Shown here piece after piece: positions 26,046 to 33,557 of a DNA stretch of 64,000 bases. The position numbers and the translations under genes were made by a program. The DNA is from Donghicola tyrosinivorans. Lineage in GTDB: Bacteria > Pseudomonadota > Alphaproteobacteria > Rhodobacterales > Rhodobacteraceae. The notes beneath the pieces were generated by a model. The model did no database searches. It saw only the letters and a program-made list of their open reading frames with translations, and had not been told where the DNA came from. Each line of letters opens with the position of its first letter. The stretch's first letter is position 1. The DNA lies in the NCBI RefSeq assembly GCF_003003355.1, contig NZ_PVTQ01000006.1:62001-126000 (forward strand), written 5' to 3'.

Positions 26046-26118
26046 GGCCCTTTCATCTTGGCTCAAATACCTCGGGGGTGAATTGGGCCGAAGGCCCAAG
26101 AGGGGGCAGCGCCCCCTC
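26046..26118. repeat. Rhodobacterales-style intergenic repeat with two GC hairpins
   Basis: Between galC and galD lies CATCTTGGCTCAAATACCTCGG followed at once by GGGCC-GAA-GGCCC and GGGGGC-AGC-GCCCCC. This kind of sequence is familiar to me as a short repeat scattered between genes in Rhodobacterales genomes, though its copy number cannot be checked here. It may weaken or stabilise the transcript between the two genes. Confidence 0.5.
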
Positions 26119-26126
26119 ACCTGCCC

Positions 26127-26801
26127 TCAGATATACTTCAGGCCCTTCTCCGCCAGTCGCGGGCGCATGTCGTAGATATCAAGCCCCAACTCGCCCCGTG
26201 CCAAGCGTACCCGCTTGGCCTCTTCTGCAGCCAGACGCTTGCGGGTGGCATCTAGAACCACCGCGGCATCTTCACGGCGCACCACGCAGACACCGTCATC
26301 ATCGGCGACCACGATGTCGCCTGCGTTGATCGCCTGACCGGCGCACACGATGGGAACGTTCACCGACCCCAAGGTCTCCTTCACCGTCCCTTGGGCCGAA
26401 ATCGCCTTAGACCAGACCGGAAAGCTCATCTCTTGCAGATCGCGAATATCCCGCACGCCAGCATCAATGATCAACCCACGGCATCCGCGCGCTTGCGCGC
26501 TGGTGGCCAGAAGATCGCCGAAATAGCCGTTATCACAGGGGCTTGTGGGGGCGAGGACCAGCACGTCGCCTTCCTGCAACTGTTCGATTGCCACATGGAC
26601 CATCCAGTTGTCTCCGGGTGCCGCCGAGATCGTCACTGCGCTGCCCGCGATCCGAGCGCCCGAATAGATCGGGCGCATGTAGCTGGCCAAACAGCCGGTG
26701 CGTCCTGCGGCCTCATGGACTGTGGCAACCCCTGCGGCGCCAAGCTCGTCGATCACGGCGCGGTCTGCGCGCGCGATGTTCTGGACGACTACATTTGCCA
26801 T
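26127..26801 (-). CDS. galC: 4-Carboxy-4-hydroxy-2-oxoadipate aldolase (GalC/LigK-type)
   Basis: The 224-residue protein is a class II HMG/CHA aldolase of the RraA-like fold. The family signature is clear in [31 protein letters not shown] (about 92-122), with the active-site Arg117 and Asp118. It splits carboxy-hydroxy-oxoadipate into pyruvate and oxaloacetate, the final step of gallate and protocatechuate 4,5-cleavage. It lies between the dioxygenase and galD on the same strand. Confidence 0.87.
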   Translation of the reverse strand: MANVVVQNIARADRAVIDELGAAGVATVHEAAGRTGCLASYMRPIYSGARIAGSAVTISAAPGDNWMVHVAIEQLQEGDVLVLAPTSPCDNGYFGDLLATSAQARGCRGLIIDAGVRDIRDLQEMSFPVWSKAISAQGTVKETLGSVNVPIVCAGQAINAGDIVVADDDGVCVVRREDAAVVLDATRKRLAAEEAKRVRLARGELGLDIYDMRPRLAEKGLKYI

Positions 26802-26811
26802 CTTGGTGCCC

Positions 26812-27765
26812 TTAATGCTCGACCGGCGGTGTGCCGTGGGTGTGGAAGCTCTCGATGGTCTTCAGACCCCAAGCCTGACCTTTCTTGCGGTCGGTTTCGG
26901 TCCAGACCACAGGCTTCCAATCGGGCGCCATAATCAGACGGGCACCTGCGTTCGCCAGTTCCACGCGGTTACCCGCAGGCTCCCAGACATACAGGAAGAA
27001 CGTGCCCTGAATGGCATGTTTATGGGGACCGGTCTCGATATGAACACCATTCTGCAAGAAGATATCTGCCGCCCGCAGAATGTCTTCGCGCTGGTCGGTG
27101 GCATAAGTCACATGGTGCAGACGGGCATTGCCGCCGCCATGCTCCTCTGTGCAGGCCAGATCATAGGTCTTGTTGTTCACCGTGAACCAACATCCGCCAA
27201 TGCGTCCGTTGTCCAACTGGATGTATTCCGTTACGCGGCTGCCAAGGCAGGTTTCCATAAAGCGGCGGAACTCGGTCACGTCACTGGACAGCAGGTTCAA
27301 GTGGTCCAGACGGCGCGGCGCAGCGCCATTGAACGCCGAGGCGGTGTTCTTCAGTGCGGCTTTCTCGGCCTCTTCCTGCGCCTCATACCAGACAGTGTCG
27401 TAGTAAACCTCGAATACATGGCCGAAGGGGTCTTCGAAACGGAAGGCGCGGCCGTGACTTTGGTCACCATCGTTCCAGCCGTGAACCTTGTAGCCCGAGG
27501 CTTGAATGGCGGCGACGCGGCGCTCTAGCGCTTCGGGCGATGCACAGCGATAGCCGATATGGGCCACGCCCGTGGTATCGCTGCGCGTCAGCTTGAGCGA
27601 GCAGTACTCATAGTCATCCCACGCCCGCAAGTAGGCCGAGGTTTCGTCCTGTCCCGACAGTTTCAAACCGTAAACGCGGGTGAAAAAGTCGAGGCTCTCA
27701 TCGAATTTATCGGTGAGCATCTCGACATGACCCAGATGGGCCACGTCATAACAATGTTCGGACAT
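26812..27765 (-). CDS. Type I (VOC) extradiol ring-cleavage dioxygenase
   Basis: The 317-residue protein has two vicinal-oxygen-chelate domains (about 8-125 and 152-280), like catechol 2,3-dioxygenase. Likely iron ligands are His155 (RLDHLN), His217 or His218 (LHHVTY) and Glu269 (AGNRVEL). The C-terminal segment from His250 to Glu269, with LY, EP and G in register, closely follows the extradiol dioxygenase signature. ATG at 27765 has GGAGGAGA just upstream. Position in a galBCD operon suggests it opens gallate or a related trihydroxybenzoate, in place of the usual LigAB-type GalA. Confidence 0.82.
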   Translation of the reverse strand: MSEHCYDVAHLGHVEMLTDKFDESLDFFTRVYGLKLSGQDETSAYLRAWDDYEYCSLKLTRSDTTGVAHIGYRCASPEALERRVAAIQASGYKVHGWNDGDQSHGRAFRFEDPFGHVFEVYYDTVWYEAQEEAEKAALKNTASAFNGAAPRRLDHLNLLSSDVTEFRRFMETCLGSRVTEYIQLDNGRIGGCWFTVNNKTYDLACTEEHGGGNARLHHVTYATDQREDILRAADIFLQNGVHIETGPHKHAIQGTFFLYVWEPAGNRVELANAGARLIMAPDWKPVVWTETDRKKGQAWGLKTIESFHTHGTPPVEH

Positions 27766-27794
27766 GGATCTCCTCCTTGGGGACGGGCCGCGCG

Positions 27795-28280
27795 TTATTT
27801 CATGCGCAGCAGTAGATTGTCTTTCCAGATGAACTGGTGAACCAGTGCGGCCAGAACGTGGATTGCGACCAGTGCTAGCAGCACGTTGGTCAGGATTTCG
27901 TGGACTTCGGCCGGGGTGCCGATCTTGCCAAACCACGCCACAGATCCAGAGATCGGCAGAATGATCAGCAGCGCATAGATGCCGTAGTGGACAACTTTGC
28001 CCGCCAGTTTGGCGCGTTCGGGGGTGCCTTCAGGCTCTGCGGGCACGCCGTGGCTGCGGCGCAGGGCCAGACGCCAGATTGCGGCCAGCAAGACCAAAAC
28101 GCCGATCACCAGATGGATCACAACGGTGGTGTTCCACGCAGGCAGGCCGTCCATCAACTGGTGAAACGGGCGGCCCATGCCGTCAAAGAACAGGTACTGC
28201 AGCGCCAACAGGATCACTACAGCCCAGTGCAGGCGTTTTTGCATAGGCGAATAGGCGGAGGGGGCATTTGAAACAGTCAT
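27795..28280 (-). CDS. Cytochrome b561 family membrane protein
   Basis: The 161-residue protein has four predicted membrane helices, with histidines in or near them suitable for two b haems: KRLHWAVVILLALQYLFF, VVIHLVIGVLVLLAAIWRLALR, VVHYGIYALLIILPISG, and VHEILTNVLLALVAIHVLAALVHQ. It matches bacterial cytochrome b561 in length and layout. Its place inside an aromatic operon, between the dioxygenase and galB, is unusual; reduction of quinones or upkeep of the dioxygenase iron are guesses. Confidence 0.82.
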   Translation of the reverse strand: MTVSNAPSAYSPMQKRLHWAVVILLALQYLFFDGMGRPFHQLMDGLPAWNTTVVIHLVIGVLVLLAAIWRLALRRSHGVPAEPEGTPERAKLAGKVVHYGIYALLIILPISGSVAWFGKIGTPAEVHEILTNVLLALVAIHVLAALVHQFIWKDNLLLRMK

Positions 28281-28344
28281 GGATCAATCCTCATAAAAAA
28301 TGACGTTCTCAGCCTTTTACGCCTGTTCTATGACGCTTTGTCGA

Positions 28345-29076
28345 TCACAATTCGTCGACTGTGCGGGGAAATACCGACTGGAAGCCTTCGGCGTATTGGC
28401 AATCGCGCCCGCCGGACATCCCGCCCGAGTTCCGCTTGAAATGGTTGGCCCGCTGCTGTGCCACACGGGTGTAATAGTCCCACAGGTGGACCTGCCCGTT
28501 CATATGCTCCATCGCGGCGCGCTTCTTGTCCCAGACGCCGGTGATGTCGAGGAAGTGGTCAGGCTTCCAGCCCATCTGCTCGGTTTGGTGGGGTTCGAAC
28601 AGGTAAAGCTGCGGTGCCCCCAGAACCTTTTGACCGGGATTATGGCCCCAAGCCTGCGCGATCATCCGCGCTTCTAGGGCGATCTGGGTCGTGTACATGT
28701 GGTCGGTGTTGTAGGGGTCATACTGGCTGTGTGACAGCATGAAGGCGGGCTGCACGTCACGGATCAGATCGACCAGACGGTATTTGTCGTCTTTCTCCAA
28801 AACCAGCGGGTAGTCGCCCAGATCAAAGCATTCCAGACGGGCGACGCCCAGAACATCAGCGGCGGCCTCTGCTTCGGCGCGGCGGATGGCTTTGACCTCA
28901 TCCAGCGACTTGCCCTCTTTCCACAGGCGGGCGCTCTCGCCGCGTTCACCAAAGGACAGGCAGGCGACGGTCACGTCATAGCCCTTTTCCGCGTGCAGGG
29001 CGATGGCCCCTCCGCAGCGCCAGACAAAGTCGGCAGCGTGGGCTGAGATCACTAGCGCGGTCTTTTTGGGGGTCAT
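28345..29076 (-). CDS. galB: 4-Oxalomesaconate hydratase, GalB (PIG-L/LmbE family)
   Basis: The 243-residue protein is a PIG-L-fold zinc enzyme. It carries AHAADF near residue 12 (zinc His and Asp), FGERGESARLW, SHSQYDPYNTDH (second zinc His) and FEPHQTEQMGWKPDHFLDITGVWDKK. These blocks match GalB of Pseudomonas putida, an unusual hydratase of this deacetylase-like family, more than sugar deacetylases. It would hydrate 4-oxalomesaconate to carboxy-hydroxy-oxoadipate. It is the first gene of the operon, divergent from the LysR gene. Confidence 0.87.
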   Translation of the reverse strand: MTPKKTALVISAHAADFVWRCGGAIALHAEKGYDVTVACLSFGERGESARLWKEGKSLDEVKAIRRAEAEAAADVLGVARLECFDLGDYPLVLEKDDKYRLVDLIRDVQPAFMLSHSQYDPYNTDHMYTTQIALEARMIAQAWGHNPGQKVLGAPQLYLFEPHQTEQMGWKPDHFLDITGVWDKKRAAMEHMNGQVHLWDYYTRVAQQRANHFKRNSGGMSGGRDCQYAEGFQSVFPRTVDEL

Positions 29077-29154
29077 GGTAGCCTCATCTTCAAGTGTTGG
29101 CGCATTCTGTCACGTCGGTCGCCGCGCAGGCAATTTGGAACGCTGTGCAATGGG

Positions 29155-29169
29155 ATAAGTTTTCGCTAT
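29155..29169 (-). promoter_or_regulatory. GalR-type LysR box in the galB-galR promoter
   Basis: ATAAGTTTTCGCTAT has a T-N11-A core (T29156 to A29168). Read on the other strand it is ATAGCGAAAACTTAT, identical at 14 of 15 positions to the site at 30412-30426. Confidence 0.6.
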
Positions 29170-29230
29170 AATGACCTTGTGCCTTTCCTTGCTGTATCGC
29201 GGAAAAGCCATTGAGTTTACGGAGAAACCT

Positions 29231-30415
29231 ATGACATTGCCCCGAAACCTTCGTCATTTGCGCTTGTTTTTGACAGTCGCGCAGATGCAATCTTTGACGC
29301 TGGCTTCGGACATGTGCGGGGTGTCGCAACCGGCGGTCAGTCAGGCGCTGCAAAAGATCGAAGAGGGCAGTTCGGGGCCATTGTTTACCCGCACGCGCCA
29401 AGGGGTTTTTACCAATGAACGGGGGGCGCTGTTGGAGTGGCGCTTGAATAGATGCTTTGCCATTCTGGACCCTGCCCTGCGTGAGGTGTCGGACCGGTTG
29501 CCGCTCACGGCGACACTGGCGCAATTGCAGGCCCTGATCGCTGTGACTGAGGCCGAGAATTTCACACTGGCCGCGCAGCGGTTGGGGCTGGCGCAGCCCT
29601 CGGTGCATCGGGCGGTCAGTCAGTTGGAAAAAGAGGCGGGCGGGCTGCTGTTTGAGCGGGCAAGTCACGGCCTGATCCCGACCCGTGCTACGCGGGCGCT
29701 AGAGCGTGCCACGCGGCTTGCTTTTGCCGAACTGGATCAGGCCGATGCCGATCTGGCCGAGTTCGACGGCGGCGAAGCGGGCCGTATCGTGATCGGGGCT
29801 TTGCCCCTGTCCCGTTCGGTCCTTTTGCCGCGTCTGTTGGCGGCCTTCCGGCAGCAGCGCCCGCGCCTGCCGGTCGAGATCAACGACGGCCCTTATGATG
29901 ACTTGCTCACAGGCTTGCGGCGGGGGGACATTGATCTGATTGTCGGCGCCCTGCGAGAGCCCGCGCCCATTGGGGACGTGGTCCAAGAAGCGCTGTTCCA
30001 TGACTACCTTGCCTTTGTCTGTGCTCCTGACCACCCCTTGGCAGGGCAAGAGGTGTTGCTAGAGGATCTGGCGGATCGCTCTTGGGTGGTCCCGCGACTT
30101 GGGTCGCCATCCCGTGGGCAGTTCGATAACTACTTTGAAACAAAGAATATTGAACGCCCGCAAAGCATCATCGAAAGCGGCTCGGTCCTGTTCATGCGCG
30201 AGATGCTCTTGGCGGGTGATTTCATCGCCTGTGTCTCTGGCGCGCAGGCCGAAGCCGAGATCGCAAAGGGCCTTCTGGCGCGGATTCATGTGGCTGGCGA
30301 TTGGCCCGGGCGTGCGATTGGCGTGACCTTGCGGCAGGATTGGGAACCCACCAAATCACAGGCCATCTTGCTTGATTTACTGCGGAAAACCGCCATCAGA
30401 CAAAGTGTGTCATAG
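29231..30415 (+). CDS. LysR-family regulator with two N-terminal winged helices (GalR-like)
   Basis: The 394-residue protein is longer than usual LysR regulators (about 300). It has two DNA-binding domains in tandem: residues 5-62 with VSQPAVSQALQKIE at 31-44, and 97-152 with LAQPSVHRAVSQLE at 120-133. A substrate-binding domain (about 165-390) follows. ATG at 29231 has GGAGAAAC upstream. It is divergent from galB and is followed by the TRAP transporter. Matching T-N11-A boxes occur on both sides of it. Confidence 0.86.
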   Translation: MTLPRNLRHLRLFLTVAQMQSLTLASDMCGVSQPAVSQALQKIEEGSSGPLFTRTRQGVFTNERGALLEWRLNRCFAILDPALREVSDRLPLTATLAQLQALIAVTEAENFTLAAQRLGLAQPSVHRAVSQLEKEAGGLLFERASHGLIPTRATRALERATRLAFAELDQADADLAEFDGGEAGRIVIGALPLSRSVLLPRLLAAFRQQRPRLPVEINDGPYDDLLTGLRRGDIDLIVGALREPAPIGDVVQEALFHDYLAFVCAPDHPLAGQEVLLEDLADRSWVVPRLGSPSRGQFDNYFETKNIERPQSIIESGSVLFMREMLLAGDFIACVSGAQAEAEIAKGLLARIHVAGDWPGRAIGVTLRQDWEPTKSQAILLDLLRKTAIRQSVS

Positions 30416-30426
30416 CTAAAACTTAT
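30412..30426 (+). promoter_or_regulatory. Second GalR-type LysR box, before the TRAP transporter
   Basis: ATAGCTAAAACTTAT overlaps the galR stop codon and lies about 100 bp before dctP. T30413-N11-A30425 gives the LysR core, and 14 of 15 bases match the box at 29155-29169 read on the opposite strand. Confidence 0.6.
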
Positions 30427-30528
30427 GATGAAGGCCGCGCTTTGAATTGGTTTTGCGCGGTGACCTCCTGCATGCAATGCGCCATGGGCCTTGCCCTCAA
30501 TGTCGCTATCGCTCGGGAGGAAAACGAC

Positions 30529-31500
30529 ATGCGTACTATTGCTGCGATCGCCGCTACCACTGTGACCCTGATGGGCTCTGCCGCTGTGGCGGAAGATCTG
30601 AAATTTGCCAACTTCATGCCGCCCATGCACCCCTATGTTGCCGGCGCATTCCAGCCTTTCGCCGACATGGTAGCCGAGGCAACCGGCGGTGATGTGACCG
30701 TGACCATCTATTCCGGTGGTGAACTTGGGCCGGGCCCCGTCGAGCAATATGCGCGCGTCGTTGATGGCGTGGCCGAACTGGCTGTATCGCTGCCCGGCTA
30801 TACCGCCAGCCAGTTCCCTCTGACCCTGACCGCGGAGCTGCCCGGTGTGCTGGACGAAGCAACCGGCACCGCAGACATCTGGAACAACATCGATCTTTTC
30901 GCTGATGAGTACCGCCGCGTGCAGCTGGTCTCGCTCTGGTCCAGCGCCGGCAACGTTTTGTACATGCGCGACGTGGCCGTCGACAGCCCTGACGATCTGA
31001 AGGGCATGAAAATCCGCGTGCCGTCGCGCAACGCAGGCAACGTGATCGAGGCATGGGGCGCGACGCCCGTTTCGATGCCCGTGACCGAGATTTACAACGC
31101 CATGCAAACCGGCGTGATCGATGGGGCCTACATCGACACCACGGCCACCCGCGCGTTCCGTCTGGGTGAGGTTGCGAATTACCTGACCTACGGCATGGAC
31201 ACTACAAACTCGCCCTTCTTCATCCTGATGAACCGCGATGCTTTTGACGCTTTGTCCGATGAACAGCAGGCTGCTGTGATTGAGGCAGGCAAGAAGGCCT
31301 CGGTTCTGGCGAATGAGACCCAGTTGGCCGCGGCTGCTGGCGGTCTGACCGCCTTTGCGGAAGCTGAAGGCAAGCAGGTGATCCAACTGACCGCCGAGCA
31401 GGCCGAGGCGTTCAACGTCCTGTCCGCACCTGTGCGTGATGCGGCCGTGGCCGAGACCGGCGGCAATGCCGCTGCGATTGTCGACGCGCTGAGCAAGTAA
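30529..31500 (+). CDS. TRAP transporter substrate-binding protein (DctP type)
   Basis: The 323-residue protein has a signal peptide (about 1-22, cleavage near VAEDL) and the DctP/7 fold. The conserved block is DLKGMKIRVPSRNAGNVIEAWGATPVSMPVTEIYNAMQTGVIDGA (about 150-195), with the Arg of the RVP motif that normally binds a carboxylate. ATG at 30529 has GGGAGG upstream. With dctQ and dctM it forms a carboxylate importer, probably for the substrate of the gal operon, given the shared LysR box. Confidence 0.88.
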   Translation: MRTIAAIAATTVTLMGSAAVAEDLKFANFMPPMHPYVAGAFQPFADMVAEATGGDVTVTIYSGGELGPGPVEQYARVVDGVAELAVSLPGYTASQFPLTLTAELPGVLDEATGTADIWNNIDLFADEYRRVQLVSLWSSAGNVLYMRDVAVDSPDDLKGMKIRVPSRNAGNVIEAWGATPVSMPVTEIYNAMQTGVIDGAYIDTTATRAFRLGEVANYLTYGMDTTNSPFFILMNRDAFDALSDEQQAAVIEAGKKASVLANETQLAAAAGGLTAFAEAEGKQVIQLTAEQAEAFNVLSAPVRDAAVAETGGNAAAIVDALSK

Positions 31501-31503
31501 CCC

Positions 31504-32016
31504 ATGAGCGCGTATCCCTCATCGGCTTGGGCGAAGTATTTCGCCCGCGCCAACCTGGCGCTGGCCTGGCTTGGCGGTGTGTGTCTGATCGCGCTGGTGT
31601 TGGTTTTGGCGGTGGGCGTGATCATGCGCTACGTCCTTGGCCAGCCGATCCTTGGCATCAACGAGATCGTGCAGCTTACCGCGCTGGCGCTGGTCATGGC
31701 CTCGCTGCCGTATGCGACCGAACATCAGGTTCATGTGCGGGTTGACGTTTTTGACAACATGCTTGGCCGGTGGGGGCCCCTCTTCGGGGATGTGCTGTCG
31801 CGTCTGATCTCTGGTTACGTCCTAAGCCTGCTGACCTTGCGGGCATGGGATAAGGCGATGGATGCGCTGGAATGGGGCGATGCCACCAACATGCTGAATC
31901 TGCCGATCTGGCCGTTTTACGCGGTGCTTGCGGCGGGCACGGCCCTGTGTGTCGGGGTGTTTGCCGCCGATATCCTTCTTCTGCTGACCGGAAAGGCAGA
32001 GAGCAAAAATGACTGA
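31504..32016 (+). CDS. TRAP transporter small permease (DctQ type)
   Basis: The 170-residue protein has four predicted membrane helices, beginning LALAWLGGVCLIALVLVLAVGVIMRYVLGQP, which is the usual DctQ N-terminal pattern. ATEHQVHVRVDVF follows in the first loop after helix 2. It starts three bases after dctP and overlaps dctM by eight. Confidence 0.87.
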   Translation: MSAYPSSAWAKYFARANLALAWLGGVCLIALVLVLAVGVIMRYVLGQPILGINEIVQLTALALVMASLPYATEHQVHVRVDVFDNMLGRWGPLFGDVLSRLISGYVLSLLTLRAWDKAMDALEWGDATNMLNLPIWPFYAVLAAGTALCVGVFAADILLLLTGKAESKND

Positions 32017-33313
32017 GACCACCGTCGGGCTGATCGGTATCGCCAGCCTTTTTCTTTTGATGATCCTGCGGACACCAGTTGCCTTTGCCATGCTGATCGT
32101 CGGCTTTTTCGGCTACGGCTGGCTCGAAGGAACCCGTTCTGCGACGGCCCTGTTGCTGACAGAAAGCTACTCGGCGGTGTCCAGCTATTCGCTGATTGTC
32201 GTACCGATGTTCATCCTTCTGGGCAACGTGTCCTCGGTCGCTGGCTACTCGCGCGGGCTTTATGATGCGGCCTTTGCATGGGTCGGACGGTTTCGGGGCG
32301 GTCTGGCCTCGGCCTCGGTAATCGGCTGCGCGGCCTTTTCGGCGGTGTCGGGATCGTCGGTGGCCACCGCCGTGACCTTGGGCAAAGTAGCCCTGCCCGA
32401 GATGAAACGTATGGGCTATGCAGACAGCCTTGCCACTGGTGCCATTGCCGCAGGCGGTACGCTGGGGTTCCTGATCCCGCCGTCCACAGGCTTTGTTCTT
32501 TACGCGATCCTGACCGAGGAAAGCATTGGCCGTCTGTTCATGGCCGGCATCTTGCCCGGTCTGCTGTTGATGGTTCTGTTTATTGGCGTGGTCTGGCTGG
32601 TGTCTTACTTTGACCCCAAAGCAGGCCCCCGTGGTGCTGTGGTTCCCCTGCGCGAACGCTTCCGTTTGCTGGCAGAGGCAGGTCCGCTGCTGTTCGTGAT
32701 CGTTGCCTCGATTGGTGGCATCTATCTGGGGGTGTTTTCGCCGGTCGAGGCTTCGGGCATTGGTGCAGGAATGGTGCTGGTGCTGGCTTTCGCACAGCGC
32801 CGACTGAACTGGCACGGGTTCAAAGAGGCGGTCATGGGTACGCTTCAGACCTCGTCCATGCTGTATATGATCGTGATCGGGGCCAATAACCTGAACCCTT
32901 TCTTTTCGGTCACCCATATCCCGCAGACACTGGGTGCAGGGCTGGGACAGTTGGATTTCGGCCCCTATGGCACGCTGACTGTGATCCTTCTGGCCTATGT
33001 GGTGCTGGGGATGTTCATGGATGGCCTGTCGATGCTGGTGATCACCATTCCGATCGTGTTCCCTGTCATCACCGCGATGGGCTTTGATCCGGTGTGGTTC
33101 GGCGTGGTCGCCGTGATCGTGATCGAAATGGGCATGATCACCCCGCCAGTTGGCCTCAACGTCTTTGTGGTGCGTGGCGTTGCCACGGGTGTGCCGCTGA
33201 CCACGGTGTTTAAAGGAGTGACTCCATTTCTGATTGCGATGGTCGTGGCGTTGATCCTGATCATCATCTTCCCGCAAATCGCGGTGTTCATTCCGAATTC
33301 GATGTTCGGCTAA
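32009..33313 (+). CDS. TRAP transporter large permease (DctM type)
   Basis: The 434-residue, about 12-helix membrane protein has the DctM patterns VVPMFILLGNV, SGSSVATAVTLGKVALPEMKR, AAGGTLGFLIPPS and EMGMITPPVGLNVFVVRG. It couples sodium to substrate uptake with the DctQ and DctP partners. A strong terminator follows at once, so the transcript ends here. Confidence 0.9.
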   Translation: MTETTVGLIGIASLFLLMILRTPVAFAMLIVGFFGYGWLEGTRSATALLLTESYSAVSSYSLIVVPMFILLGNVSSVAGYSRGLYDAAFAWVGRFRGGLASASVIGCAAFSAVSGSSVATAVTLGKVALPEMKRMGYADSLATGAIAAGGTLGFLIPPSTGFVLYAILTEESIGRLFMAGILPGLLLMVLFIGVVWLVSYFDPKAGPRGAVVPLRERFRLLAEAGPLLFVIVASIGGIYLGVFSPVEASGIGAGMVLVLAFAQRRLNWHGFKEAVMGTLQTSSMLYMIVIGANNLNPFFSVTHIPQTLGAGLGQLDFGPYGTLTVILLAYVVLGMFMDGLSMLVITIPIVFPVITAMGFDPVWFGVVAVIVIEMGMITPPVGLNVFVVRGVATGVPLTTVFKGVTPFLIAMVVALILIIIFPQIAVFIPNSMFG

Positions 33314-33322
33314 CGGATGATG

Positions 33323-33349
33323 AAGGGGCCTCGGATGAGGCCCCTTTTT
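33323..33349 (+). terminator. Rho-independent terminator after dctM
   Basis: AAGGGGCCTC at 33323-33332 pairs perfectly with GAGGCCCCTT at 33337-33346 around a GGAT loop, followed by TTT. It separates dctM from the convergent small gene and may serve both. Confidence 0.85.
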
Positions 33350-33353
33350 CGTT

Positions 33354-33557
33354 TCAGTCCTGCGTTTGCCTTTTAATGTCGTCGCGGGGGCCAAGCATAG
33401 GGCTAATGGTCTTATCGGCAGTGCGCGGCACACCCCGACCTAAGGCTGCGGCGCGATGGAATGCCTCTGCCGCGCGGGACAACTCGTCGCCTTCGGGTGG
33501 GGTCCAGCCCGCTGCTTGCCAGATGGCGCGGACAGTGGTTTCGTTTTGATCGCTCAT
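33354..33557 (-). CDS. Small hypothetical protein downstream of an amidase
   Basis: The 67-residue acidic protein has no membrane helix, signal peptide or recognised motif; the segment AIWQAAGWTPPEGDELSRAAEAF looks helical. It overlaps the amidase stop by an ATGA junction, which supports real translation. It may be a small partner of the amidase, such as a GatC-like subunit, but the resemblance is not clear. Confidence 0.6.
   Translation of the reverse strand: MSDQNETTVRAIWQAAGWTPPEGDELSRAAEAFHRAAALGRGVPRTADKTISPMLGPRDDIKRQTQD

Noticed and set aside
31694-33433. A 579-residue open frame antisense to dctQM
   Set aside because: Composition is that of a shadow frame (His/Gln/Arg-rich), and it covers the convincing TRAP permease genes.
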